From assembly GCF_020510625.1 (NCBI RefSeq), contig NZ_CP075191.1, positions 4,007,501-4,071,500 of the forward strand: DNA of 64,000 nucleotides, written 5' to 3'. Below the pieces are notes generated by a model. That model was not told the origin of the DNA. It saw nothing but the letters and a program-made list of their open reading frames with translations, and made no database searches. Shown one piece after another: positions 51,540 to 59,755 of this stretch; the first letter of the stretch is position 1; the number at the start of each line of letters is the position of its first letter. This DNA is from Ferribacterium limneticum. Its GTDB lineage: Bacteria; Pseudomonadota; Gammaproteobacteria; Burkholderiales; Rhodocyclaceae. Position numbers and translations under genes: made by a program.

Positions 51540-52387
51540 TTCGTCTTCGCCACCAGATAAACGCCACTGACGGCCACCACCATGCCAATGGCCGCAGTCA
51601 GCGTCAAACTTTCACCGAAAATGAAGAAGGCGATCAGGGCGGTGGTTGGCGGTGTCAGGTAGAACAGGCTGGCGACATTCACCGCACTGCCGCTGCGGAT
51701 CAGCAGGTTGAGCAGGCTGATCGCCCCGATCGACAGGACCAGCACCAGCCAGCCGAGGGCAAAGACAAACTGGCCGTTCCATTCGATCTGGTAATCCTCG
51801 AATACCGCCACGGCAACGGCGGTGACGATGGCCGTCGGCACGAACTGGATGATCGAGCCGGTGCGCAGATCGAACTTTGGACAAAAGCGTTTCTGGTAGA
51901 GCGTGCCAGCTGTGATGCCGAGCAACGCGACCAGCGCCGGAATCAGCATCGGCCCCAGCGCCCCGTCGCCCAGCTTGCCGGAAACCACCATGCCGACACC
52001 GACAAAGCCCAAGCCCAGCCCGGCCCACTGGCGAGTGCTCACTTTCTCACCCAGCAGCCAGCCGGCACCAAAGGCCGTCAACAGTGGCTGCATGCCGACA
52101 ACCAGCGCCGTCACCCCGGCCGGCAGGCCGTGTTTGATGGCAACGAAGACACCACCAAGATAAACCGCATGCACCAGCACCCCGGAGATGGTGATATGCA
52201 GCCAGTCACGCGGTTTTTCCGGCCACGGCGCCCGGGTCGCCAGCGCAATGACCAGCATCAGCGTGATGACCAGCCCGTAACGGCTGAGCAGGAAAGAAAG
52301 CGGTTCGGCGTAGGGCAGGCCGTACTTGGCCCCAATGAACCCGGTGCTCCACAGGAAGACGAAAAGGAATGGATAGAAACGCTGCAT
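51536..52387 (-). CDS. DMT-superfamily (EamA) permease
   Basis: A 283-residue membrane protein with ten predicted helices in two EamA repeats; the N-terminal FYPFLFVFLWSTGFIGAKYG and the second-half start LIPALVALLGITAGTLYQKR are typical. Such proteins export or import small metabolites; the substrate cannot be read. The ATG at 52387 follows the exonuclease stop by five bases. Confidence 0.87.
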   Translation of the reverse strand: MQRFYPFLFVFLWSTGFIGAKYGLPYAEPLSFLLSRYGLVITLMLVIALATRAPWPEKPRDWLHITISGVLVHAVYLGGVFVAIKHGLPAGVTALVVGMQPLLTAFGAGWLLGEKVSTRQWAGLGLGFVGVGMVVSGKLGDGALGPMLIPALVALLGITAGTLYQKRFCPKFDLRTGSIIQFVPTAIVTAVAVAVFEDYQIEWNGQFVFALGWLVLVLSIGAISLLNLLIRSGSAVNVASLFYLTPPTTALIAFFIFGESLTLTAAIGMVVAVSGVYLVAKTK

Positions 52388-52392
52388 GAGCC

Positions 52393-52947
52393 TCAAGCCA
52401 GCCAGTCCGGCGCACAACGCTTGCGCGCTTCGAGCAGGGTTTCAAACAGGGTGCGGGCATCGCCACTGGCCCGATGGCGGCGCAGTTGCAGGCGCAGTTC
52501 GACGGCAGCGCGGGTGCCGTGCCACAGGGCCTGTTCGCACTCGTCGAGCAATTCGCGCATGTCCTTGAGGGTAAATGTCGGCACCAGATCGACCGCGTCG
52601 TACATCACGCTCAGCCAGACATAGTCATAGCTCCAGGCGTCGCAATACACCGGCTGGCCGCGCAGCTTCTGATTGAGTTCCCGGCAGATATCGAGCGCCG
52701 GCCGCCCCTTGGTTTCGAGCAGCGCCCGGGTGATGCCATGGACGTTTTCAGCCGAGCTGTCCCAGTGGTTCCAGCCGGCCTCCGGGCGAATCAGGGAACA
52801 GAACGACTGCCCGTCCGGCATGTAATAACCGATCTCGATCGGATAACTGCCCTTGCCGAAACCCGAGGCTTCGATGTCGATGATGACCGGCAGCGCCAAC
52901 GCCGGCCGGGCGTCGCTGTTCAGCGGAAAGGGGGATTCAGGCCGCAC
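52393..52947 (-). CDS. DnaQ-like 3'-5' exonuclease family protein
   Basis: A 184-residue DEDDh-type exonuclease. Exo I is VIIDIEASGFGKGSYPIEIG (Asp and Glu), Exo II lies near YCDAWSYDYVWLSVMYD, and Exo III has HRASGDARTL with the His and Asp five residues apart. Its size suits an accessory exonuclease rather than the replicase epsilon subunit. Co-directional with the DMT permease and ruvC. Confidence 0.82.
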   Translation of the reverse strand: MRPESPFPLNSDARPALALPVIIDIEASGFGKGSYPIEIGYYMPDGQSFCSLIRPEAGWNHWDSSAENVHGITRALLETKGRPALDICRELNQKLRGQPVYCDAWSYDYVWLSVMYDAVDLVPTFTLKDMRELLDECEQALWHGTRAAVELRLQLRRHRASGDARTLFETLLEARKRCAPDWLA

Positions 52948-52968
52948 CGGGGCGAAACGCCTGGCGCC

Positions 52969-53445
52969 TCAGTTGCAAGTCGCCTTGCAGTTGGCCGCAT
53001 CGGCGGCGCAGGCCTTTTCGTTGTCGATCGTGCAGGTTTGCTTGGTCCGGTAGGTGAAATTGATGCCCTTCGGGTAGGAGCAGACCAGTTTGGTCAGCTT
53101 GCCCTGGGCCACCACCTTCAGGCTCGTCGCCTTCAAGGCCTTGAACTGCGCGGCCGGCAGATCGCACGACACGTAGCCGTCGAACTCGCCATCCGCCGAT
53201 TCCCAGCGCGCCGTGTTCTTCATCGCCCGGTAATCCTCGTAGCGGATGCACGAATCGGTCTGGTTGGCGTAAGCCTTGGCGTTGTCGCTGCAATAGCCGT
53301 TGTAGGTGAATTTCAGCTCGTCCTCGGTCGGGCAGGCATTCACCTGGACGGTGCTGGCCAGATCGGGGCAGGAAAACGTGGCAGCGCCGGCCGAAAAACT
53401 CAGCGCGGCGACGAACAGGGCAAGGGAAAGCTGACGAAGATTCAC
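52969..53445 (-). CDS. Secreted Cys-rich protein of unknown function
   Basis: A 158-residue protein with a signal peptide (LSLALFVAALSFSAGAA) and ten Cys in the mature part, spaced through TFSCPDLAS, VNACPTEDEL, NGYCSDN, DSCIRYED, VSCDLPAAQ, LVCSYPKG, QTCTIDNEKACAAD and NCKATCN. Five disulfides would be possible in the periplasm. The recurring YRAMKN and KGINFTYR segments give no family recognition. Two related dispersed-repeat arms follow upstream. Confidence 0.7.
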   Translation of the reverse strand: MNLRQLSLALFVAALSFSAGAATFSCPDLASTVQVNACPTEDELKFTYNGYCSDNAKAYANQTDSCIRYEDYRAMKNTARWESADGEFDGYVSCDLPAAQFKALKATSLKVVAQGKLTKLVCSYPKGINFTYRTKQTCTIDNEKACAADAANCKATCN

Positions 53446-53490
53446 GGTGAGTCCTTTGGTTGCAACGGCAAGGCGGGGAGATGTCAGTTT

Positions 53491-53557
53491 GTCACCCCCG
53501 CAAAAGCGGGGATCCAGCTTTCTGATTATTCTGGATTCCCGCCTTCGCGGGAATGAC
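53491..53557. repeat. Dispersed palindromic repeat, copy 2
   Basis: GTCACCCCCGCAAAAGCGGG and CCCGCCTTCGCGGGAATGAC flank a short spacer containing GATCCAGC and CTGGATTC. It shares layout and most arm sequence with the copy at 21289-21370. Confidence 0.65.
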
Positions 53558-53587
53558 CCATGTTAATTACCAGCCCCACACGGCAGG

Positions 53588-54313
53588 TCAGTCTTCGATG
53601 ACGGCCGTGGTGTAGATTTCCTGCACGTCGTCGAGGTTTTCCAGCGCGTCGAGCAGCTTCTGCATGCGCACGCCTTCGTCACCGGCGAAGACGTTTTCGC
53701 TGTCCGGCTTCATCGTCACTTCGCCGAACTCCGGCTTGAAACCGGCCGCTTCCAGCGCATCCTTGACGGCCATGTAGTCGTTCGGCGGGGTCAGCACTTC
53801 GATCGAGCCGTCATCATTGGTCGTCACATCGTCGGCGCCGGCTTCAATGGCGGCATCCATCAGCGCGCCTTCATCGGTTCCCGGGGCGAAGATCATCTGG
53901 CCGCAGTGCTTGAACTGGAAAGCCACGCAGCCGTCGGAACCCATGTTGCCGCCGAACTTCGAGAACGCATGGCGAACTTCGGCCACCGTGCGCACCTTGT
54001 TGTCGGTCAGGCAATCGACCATGATCGCCGCGCCGCCGATGCCGTAGCCTTCGTAGCGGATCTCGATGTACTCGACGCCTTCGAGTTCGCCCGTGCCTTT
54101 CTTGATCGCCGTGTCGATCTTGTCCTTGGGCATGTTGACGCCCTTGGCCTTGTCGACCGCGACGCGCAGGCGCGGGTTGAAGTTGATGTCGCCGCCGCCC
54201 ATCTTGGACGCAACGGTGATTTCCTTGGCAATCTTGGAGAAGGCGGCACCGCGCTTCTCGTCCTGGCGACCTTTACGGTGCTGGATATTGGCCCACTTGG
54301 AATGACCAGCCAT
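53588..54313 (-). CDS. YebC/PmpR family regulator
   Basis: A 241-residue YebC-family protein, recognised from the N-terminus MAGHSKWANIQHRKGRQDEK, then KIAKEITVASKMGG, KGVNMPKDKIDTAIKKGTG and EGYGIGGAAIMVDCLTDNK. Family members were described as transcription regulators and more recently as translation factors that relieve ribosome stalling. The ATG at 54313 gives the conserved start; an upstream extension to 54415 is not supported. Confidence 0.93.
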   Translation of the reverse strand: MAGHSKWANIQHRKGRQDEKRGAAFSKIAKEITVASKMGGGDINFNPRLRVAVDKAKGVNMPKDKIDTAIKKGTGELEGVEYIEIRYEGYGIGGAAIMVDCLTDNKVRTVAEVRHAFSKFGGNMGSDGCVAFQFKHCGQMIFAPGTDEGALMDAAIEAGADDVTTNDDGSIEVLTPPNDYMAVKDALEAAGFKPEFGEVTMKPDSENVFAGDEGVRMQKLLDALENLDDVQEIYTTAVIED

Positions 54314-54420
54314 GCTGTTTTCCCTGAATGCAAATAACGAAGAAGGCGAGATTTTACCCGCCCGGCGGCTTCTCGTCAGGCCGGCGTAGCTTGGAAACAT
54401 TACGCTATTTAACAAAGCCC

Positions 54421-54449
54421 TATCCCGGCGTTGCTAGAATGCCGGGATA
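54421..54449. promoter_or_regulatory. Inverted repeat in the HerA-like gene promoter region
   Basis: TATCCCGGC (54421-54429) and GCCGGGATA (54441-54449) form a perfect 9-bp inverted repeat whose spacer contains TAGAAT, a -10-like hexamer, 24 bases before the ATG of the next gene. It could be an operator or a hairpin in the leader. Confidence 0.45.
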
Positions 54450-54473
54450 CTTTTCCCGCTGGAGCCTGCTGCC

Positions 54474-56111
54474 ATGTCCGAACCCATGTACCTCGCCAAA
54501 TCCGAAGACGGCTACCCGGCCATGCTGCCGCAGATGGCCAACCGCCACGGCCTGATCACCGGCGCCACCGGCACCGGCAAGACGGTGACCCTGCAGTCGA
54601 TGGCCGAACGCCTCTCGTTTGTCGGCGTTCCCGTCTTCATGGCGGACGTCAAGGGCGACCTCTCCGGCATGGGCGCCGCCGGCACCCCCTCCGAAAAACT
54701 GCTCAAGCGCATCGCCGATCTCGGCCTCGACGGCTTCACGCCTTACGCCAACCCGGTCGCCTTCTGGGATGTCTTCGGCCAGGGCGGCATACCGGTCCGC
54801 GCCACCGTCTCCGACATGGGCCCGCTGCTCCTTTCCCGCCTGCTCAACCTCAACGACACGCAAGGCGGCGTCCTGCAACTGGTCTTCAAGATCGCCGACG
54901 ACCAGGGCCTGCTCCTGCTCGACCTCAAGGACCTGCGCGCCATGGTCCAGCACGTCGGCGACAACGCCAAGAATTTCACCACCGAATACGGCAACGTCGC
55001 CTCGGCCTCGATCGGCGCCATCCAGCGCGGCCTGCTGACGCTCGAAGAGCAAGGCGGCGACGTCTTCTTCGGCGAGCCGATGCTCGACATCAATGACCTG
55101 ATGAAAGTCGACGAAAACGGCCGTGGCGTCATCAACATCTTCTCCGCCGAAAAACTGATCAACTCGCCGACCCTGTACTCCACCTTCCTGCTCTGGATGC
55201 TCTCCGAACTCTTCGAGCAACTGCCCGAAGCCGGCGATCTGGAAAAGCCGAAACTGGTCTTCTTCTTCGACGAAGCCCACCTCCTCTTTTCCGATGCCCC
55301 CCAGGCGCTGACCGACAAGGTCGAGCAGGTTGTCCGCCTGATCCGCTCGAAGGGCGTCGGCGTCTATTTCGTCACTCAGAACCCGCTCGACGTCCCGGAA
55401 AAAATCCTCGGCCAGCTCGGCAACCGCGTCCAGCACGCCCTGCGCGCCTTCACCCCGCGCGACCAGAAAGCCGTGCAGGCCGCAGCCGAAACCATGCGCG
55501 CCAACCCGAAATTCGATGCCGCGGCGGTGATCACCGAACTCGGCGTCGGCGAAGCGCTGGTTTCATTCCTCGACGAAAAAGGCCGGCCGACCATCGTCGA
55601 ACGCGGCTTCATCTTCCCGCCCGCCTCCCGCCTCGGCCCGCTGACGCCCGAAGAACGCCAGGCCATGATCCAGGCCAGCCCGCTGCTCGCCACCTACGGC
55701 CAGACCATCGACCGCGAATCCGCCTACGAAATCCTGCGCGGCAAACCCGCCGCCACCCAGGCCGCCCCCAGTGCCATCCCCGCCCCACCGGCCGGTAACG
55801 GCAACCTCAACGACGCAGACTGGGGCAACAGCGCCAACCGCGAACCCGCCCCACAACCCAGACAAAGCGCCCCCGCCCCACAACCCAGACAAAGCGCCCC
55901 CGCCCCGCAGGAAAGCTCGGGCGGCGGCCTGTTCGGCGGACTCGGCGAAATCCTGACCGGCAGCACCGGCCCGCGCGGCGGTCGCCGCGAAGGCGTGCTG
56001 GAGAGCGCCGCCAAGAGTGCCGCCCGCGGCGTGGCTGGTACGGTTGGTCGGGAAATTGGCAAGCAGATTCTGCGTGGAGTGCTGGGGTCGATTCTGGGTG
56101 GGCGACGCTGA
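54474..56111 (+). CDS. HerA-like ATPase (DUF853/YjgR family)
   Basis: A 545-residue cytoplasmic HerA/FtsK-like ATPase. Walker A is ITGATGTGKTVTLQ near residue 30, Walker B KLVFFFDEAHLLF near 265, and VRLIRSKGVGVYFVTQNPLD is a typical later block. The C-terminal 120 residues are low-complexity, with two DNA-level tandem units coding QPRQSAPAP and a Gly-rich end (SSGGGLFGGLGEILTGS). Family function is unknown; related HerA proteins are DNA translocases. No NurA partner is adjacent. Confidence 0.9.
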   Translation: MSEPMYLAKSEDGYPAMLPQMANRHGLITGATGTGKTVTLQSMAERLSFVGVPVFMADVKGDLSGMGAAGTPSEKLLKRIADLGLDGFTPYANPVAFWDVFGQGGIPVRATVSDMGPLLLSRLLNLNDTQGGVLQLVFKIADDQGLLLLDLKDLRAMVQHVGDNAKNFTTEYGNVASASIGAIQRGLLTLEEQGGDVFFGEPMLDINDLMKVDENGRGVINIFSAEKLINSPTLYSTFLLWMLSELFEQLPEAGDLEKPKLVFFFDEAHLLFSDAPQALTDKVEQVVRLIRSKGVGVYFVTQNPLDVPEKILGQLGNRVQHALRAFTPRDQKAVQAAAETMRANPKFDAAAVITELGVGEALVSFLDEKGRPTIVERGFIFPPASRLGPLTPEERQAMIQASPLLATYGQTIDRESAYEILRGKPAATQAAPSAIPAPPAGNGNLNDADWGNSANREPAPQPRQSAPAPQPRQSAPAPQESSGGGLFGGLGEILTGSTGPRGGRREGVLESAAKSAARGVAGTVGREIGKQILRGVLGSILGGRR

Positions 56112-56160
56112 AATACAAAGGGACCCACGCAGGCTGATAATTTCGACGTTAGGCATAGCA

Positions 56161-56673
56161 ATGACATCAGGTCTGAACCAATTCATTCAATCAGCCAACG
56201 AGACTGCGGCGATCAAATTACAGTTTGACCTTGTCTGCTCGAATGCCAATCTTGTAAACCCAGAGTGCGGAGCCATCGGCGACGCACTCAATACTGATCT
56301 CGCAACACCTGGAATCTATTATTGGTCAATGCTTGTTGGTGAGAGCGAATACAAAATATACGTTGGCAAAACGAACTCACTCCTGCGCCGAATAAAGGAC
56401 TACCTGAAGGAGTTTCAGCCGCACTCGCCGAACGACTACAAGCTACGTATTTTTCAGCAGGCTGCTGTGAAGCGTTACCCCAACGCCAAGTTTTCGCTTC
56501 GATTTTTCAGCGCCAATGTCGCTAATCTCACAAAGCTCGAGAACGATATGGTTACCCTTCTTGACCCTTTATTAAATCAACGAGCCAAGCCACCAGCGCA
56601 AGCGAAAACAGCACTCCAGCATGCGTTCGAGGCTTATTACATAGCGGGGTTTTCAACGCTGCTAGAACAATAA
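56161..56673 (+). CDS. GIY-YIG nuclease family protein
   Basis: A 170-residue protein with all GIY-YIG landmarks: GIYYW at 51-55, KIYVGKT at 65-71, Arg at 76-77, Glu127 in KLENDM and Asn139 in LLNQ. It should cut DNA through a single metal site. The gene is visibly AT-richer than its neighbours and has no close operon partner, which suggests transfer. Start ATG 56161 is chosen because the frame upstream runs antiparallel into the HerA-like gene end; no strong ribosome site is visible. Confidence 0.8.
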   Translation: MTSGLNQFIQSANETAAIKLQFDLVCSNANLVNPECGAIGDALNTDLATPGIYYWSMLVGESEYKIYVGKTNSLLRRIKDYLKEFQPHSPNDYKLRIFQQAAVKRYPNAKFSLRFFSANVANLTKLENDMVTLLDPLLNQRAKPPAQAKTALQHAFEAYYIAGFSTLLEQ

Positions 56674-56746
56674 GGGACCATGCTTTACAGGCCCACTCCG
56701 GTCCCAACCGTTTAATCTCTCCATGCGCACGGTGTAAAGTATCGGC

Positions 56747-56986
56747 ATGGCACCTACAGTTCTTCGTGACGGTCAGTTTCGGCTATTCTTCTTTTCTCGG
56801 GAGGAGCCGCGCATCCATGTTCATGTCTCACACCCTGACGGCGAAGCAAAGTTCTGGCTGACGCCCAGTGTTCACCTGGCAACGTCGGCTGGTCTCAACC
56901 AGCGCCTGCTGCGTGAAGCACAATCCGTTGTTGAAAACCATCTTGGGGAGATTACCAATGCCTGGCACAGTCATTTCGGCACCTGA
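56747..56986 (+). CDS. DUF4160 domain protein
   Basis: A 79-residue DUF4160 protein, recognised from PTVLRDGQFRLFFFSREEPR, IHVHVSHPDGEAKFWL and the C-terminal ENHLGEITNAWHSHFG. It overlaps a DUF2442 gene by 29 bases. The pair is common in bacteria and has been suspected of toxin-antitoxin-like behaviour; that is inference here. Confidence 0.82.
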   Translation: MAPTVLRDGQFRLFFFSREEPRIHVHVSHPDGEAKFWLTPSVHLATSAGLNQRLLREAQSVVENHLGEITNAWHSHFGT

Positions 56987-57215
56987 AGTCACCCACGTTT
57001 CAAAACACGGATTCTGGTTGTTGCTGGCGGATGAAGAGGTTCTCCTGCCGTTTGAGCAATTCCCGTGGTTTCGCCGCGCCACCATCGATCAGATTTCTCA
57101 TGTCGAATGGCCTACGCCGGAGCATCTTTACTGGCCAGAGTTGGATATCGATCTTTCGCTTGAGTCGATTCGCCAACCGGATACGTTCCCGCTGGTATCA
57201 AAAGCGCTGCCCTGA
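56958..57215 (+). CDS. DUF2442 domain protein
   Basis: An 85-residue DUF2442 protein: SKHGFWLLLADEEVLLPFEQ, FPWFRRATIDQISHVE and LYWPELDIDLSLESI are family-typical. The ATG at 56958 lies inside the DUF4160 gene, with GGGGAG seven bases upstream. An IS4-family element is inserted 35 bases after its stop. Confidence 0.82.
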   Translation: MPGTVISAPEVTHVSKHGFWLLLADEEVLLPFEQFPWFRRATIDQISHVEWPTPEHLYWPELDIDLSLESIRQPDTFPLVSKALP

Positions 57216-57238
57216 CGCGCCGCCAACTAAAACAATTG

Positions 57239-57250
57239 GGGAAAGCCCCC
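57239..57250 (+). repeat. Target-site duplication of the IS4 element, left
   Basis: GGGAAAGCCCCC stands directly outside the left inverted repeat and is repeated exactly at 58781-58792 outside the right one. A 12-bp duplication fits the IS4 family. Confidence 0.85.
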
Positions 57251-58780
57251 AATGGCACTACCTTAATGCTTCGTCATGAAGCATCTGTTGTTGTTTCATG
57301 AGTGCAGCCTTGAGGATATGGCGGGGTTGAGTGAGGAGTGATTGCGGTTTGGCTCGTCGCTTGACGGCGCGGGGTTCGACCCGGCCTGGCCGGTTTGGCA
57401 GTCGCAATCGAGAGACCCCGGCGAGGAGATAAGCGCGGCGTGGTGCCAGCCGTCCTCGGGGTGCATGGCGCAGGTTTTCCTCGAAAGCGCGGACCAGTTG
57501 CAGGGTTGCCTTGAAGCTCAACTGACGGGGTAGAACATGACCAAGGAGGGCCGCCTGAGCCATTACCGCACGGACCAGGTTGTAGGCCAGCAGGTGCACG
57601 GCAATTTCCTTTTTGACCATTTCCGGACTTTTGCAGCGCAGCACCCCCATCTGCATCACGGTCTTGATCGAACGCAAGTCCAGTTCCACCTGCCAGCGAG
57701 CATGATAGAGAACCAGCAGTTCTTTCTTGCTGACTTGCCCTGCCTCGATGAGGCTCGTCACCAAGGTCAAGCCACCGACGCGGGCTTCCCGCAAGAGCAG
57801 GCTTTCAGGCATCGCAGCAAAGGTTGCGGCATCCATCCAGGCGGGACGTTGCGGACGCACCCAGGCGACAACGTGATCCTTTGATCCCAGCCGCCGCCCT
57901 CGGCGAAAGTCGGTATGCCGCAGTTGGTGCTGCCGCACAACCACATCCACCCCGTGCCGGATCAGCCAGGCCAGCATGAAATAACCGGAGAAATAGCGGT
58001 CGGCGATGGCGATATCGCCTGATCGAAAGTGAGGGGTCAATTGCCAGAGCAGTGATGTCTCTCCGGTTCGTTTGCCCTCGCAAGGTCCAGTAGCCCATTC
58101 CAGCACCGCGCCGCAGGATAAGGAGATGATCGCCACCAGGCGCGCCAGCGGAAAGCCCAGACCTGCTTTCTGGATTTTGCTCTGGGGAAACTCGGACTGG
58201 TTCGCCGGGGTGTCGGGCATGGAAACCGTCGTGCCGTCGATGAGCTTGACCTCCCGACCGCGCCAGCGCCAGGCATCGGGCTGAGCCACGTTCAGCCGTT
58301 CTCCGACTTCTCGACCAAGCCGCTCAACCAGGTTCAGCGCCAGTCGTGCCCGCGCCTTGCAGTAGGGACCGTTGTTCAGACTGCACGGCGACTGCCCTAG
58401 CGCCACCCGCTGACTGACCCCTCGGGCTACGGCGTCTTGGCAGCTTTGATCTGCCCCCAGCACTTGCTCGATAAAGAGAATCAGGGTTTGCAGCGGGCCA
58501 TAGACGCGCTCACGACGGTTTTCCGCTGCTTCATTGATCCACTGCGTCAGGCTTTGCTGCGGAATGACTTGCCCCAACGCAGCGCCCGGTCCTTGGGCAA
58601 ATCGCCCGCAAAAGCGTTTGACCTGTCCTGCAATTCGCCGCCGCTTGATATCATCCATTTGGGCTGACCCTCTAGCGTTATGTGGCACGGATTCGACACC
58701 CGCATCGTAACGCTTCGAGTTCGTCAGCCCATTTCTATCTCGTTGTTTGAAATACGAATTTGCTTAAGGTAGTGCCATTA
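57251..58780 (-). mobile_element. IS4-family insertion sequence, apparently intact
   Basis: About 1.53 kb bounded by inverted repeats AATGGCACTACCTTAA (57251-57266) and TTAAGGTAGTGCCATT (58764-58779), 16 of 16 matching, with a 12-bp direct duplication outside. It carries one complete transposase gene on the minus strand. The exact duplication suggests a recent insertion. Confidence 0.92.
57258..58658 (-). CDS. IS4-family transposase
   Basis: A 466-residue DDE transposase. The catalytic Asp residues are in KLIDGTTVSMPD and DIAIADRYFSGY, and the IS4 Y-(2)-R-(3)-E-(6)-K signature is YHARWQVELDLRSIK. A His/Arg-rich region and the C-terminal Arg-rich tail probably bind DNA. The ATG at 58658 has GAGGG upstream; a GTG at 58688 is possible. 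The stop is seven bases inside the left end of the element, usual for compact IS. Confidence 0.93.
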   Translation of the reverse strand: MDDIKRRRIAGQVKRFCGRFAQGPGAALGQVIPQQSLTQWINEAAENRRERVYGPLQTLILFIEQVLGADQSCQDAVARGVSQRVALGQSPCSLNNGPYCKARARLALNLVERLGREVGERLNVAQPDAWRWRGREVKLIDGTTVSMPDTPANQSEFPQSKIQKAGLGFPLARLVAIISLSCGAVLEWATGPCEGKRTGETSLLWQLTPHFRSGDIAIADRYFSGYFMLAWLIRHGVDVVVRQHQLRHTDFRRGRRLGSKDHVVAWVRPQRPAWMDAATFAAMPESLLLREARVGGLTLVTSLIEAGQVSKKELLVLYHARWQVELDLRSIKTVMQMGVLRCKSPEMVKKEIAVHLLAYNLVRAVMAQAALLGHVLPRQLSFKATLQLVRAFEENLRHAPRGRLAPRRAYLLAGVSRLRLPNRPGRVEPRAVKRRAKPQSLLTQPRHILKAALMKQQQMLHDEALR

Positions 58781-58792
58781 GGGAAAGCCCCC
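58781..58792 (+). repeat. Target-site duplication of the IS4 element, right
   Basis: GGGAAAGCCCCC, the second copy of the 12-bp duplication, one base beyond the right inverted repeat. Confidence 0.85.
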
Positions 58793-58892
58793 TATTGTTA
58801 GCAAGCCGCTCCAGTCCTTAAAACAATACCGGGCCAACCATCATTGTCAGTCATTACACCAATGATGCATCTCTTACCAACAGGAGAACGCC

Positions 58893-59696
58893 ATGGAAAA
58901 GAAGGGAAAGTTCGTCCGCATGTCGCTTGTCGAATTCACCGGCTGGCTCAATGCCAATCGGTTCGACCGGCAGATCGGCGTCATCCAGAACCACCACACC
59001 TATATCCCGGCTTATGCCCATTTCAAGGGCAATAACCACATCGCCCTGTGTGAAAGCATGGAGCGCTCCCATCTGGAGCGGGGATTTGCTGAGATCGCCC
59101 AGAACCTGACGATATTCCCGGATGGTGACGTTGTTTTGTGCCGCAGCTTCAACACGATTCCGGCCGGCATCAAGGGGGCTAATCGAAATGGCCTGTGCAT
59201 CGAGAATCTGGGTAACTTTAATCTGGGCGGGGACGTCATGAGCGAGGCCCAGCGCAAGGCTATCGTGGCGGTTAACGCACGGCTGCTGATGCGTTTTGGC
59301 CTGCCTTGCGACACCGATCATGTGGTCTATCACCACTGGTGGGATCTGAATTCCGGACAACGTACCAACGGCAGCGGCAACACCAAGTCTTGCCCGGGCA
59401 CCGCGTTCTTTGGCGGCAACAGCGTGGCTGCCGCCCAGGCCGACTTTCTCCCGCTGATCGCCGCTGCGATGGGCGCGGCGGCCAATCCACCCGCGCCGCC
59501 GCAGGCCCTGTTCCAGGGCGAGGTCAATACCCCCTCGCTTCGTATCCGCGACACGCCTGGCGTCGATGGCACCCAACTCGGTGCTGTGGCCAATGGCGCG
59601 CTGCTGGCGATCTACGAGGTGCGTAACGGTTGGTACCGCATCCATCCGACGGCGCAACGCTGGGTCAGCGGCCGCTACGTCGCCAAGCGGGAATAA
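58893..59696 (+). CDS. N-acetylmuramoyl-L-alanine amidase-like protein with SH3 domain
   Basis: A 267-residue protein. Residues 20-175 form an amidase_2/PGRP-like domain with probable zinc ligands His34/35 (IQNHHTY), His147/148 (VVYHHWWDLNSG) and Cys167 (KSCPGTAFFGG); residues 207-265 are a bacterial SH3 domain (SLRIRDTPGVDGTQLGAV, NGWYRIHP). There is no signal peptide, as in phage endolysins and type VI effectors. AGGAGA lies six bases before the ATG. It stands alone beside the IS element. Confidence 0.82.
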   Translation: MEKKGKFVRMSLVEFTGWLNANRFDRQIGVIQNHHTYIPAYAHFKGNNHIALCESMERSHLERGFAEIAQNLTIFPDGDVVLCRSFNTIPAGIKGANRNGLCIENLGNFNLGGDVMSEAQRKAIVAVNARLLMRFGLPCDTDHVVYHHWWDLNSGQRTNGSGNTKSCPGTAFFGGNSVAAAQADFLPLIAAAMGAAANPPAPPQALFQGEVNTPSLRIRDTPGVDGTQLGAVANGALLAIYEVRNGWYRIHPTAQRWVSGRYVAKRE

Positions 59697-59755
59697 CGGC
59701 GAACCTCCCGCCAAATAACGCGTCGAACGCCTACCCCTCACTGGAGCACAGCACC

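Noticed and set aside
55855..55910. Tandem DNA units at the 3' end of the HerA-like gene.
   Set aside because: Only two copies coding a Pro/Gln-rich tail; ordinary low-complexity expansion.
56148..56161. GTTAGGC just before the GIY-YIG gene, like an integron cassette boundary.
   Set aside because: No attC-like inverted structure follows the gene stop and no integrase is present; a single heptamer can arise by chance.
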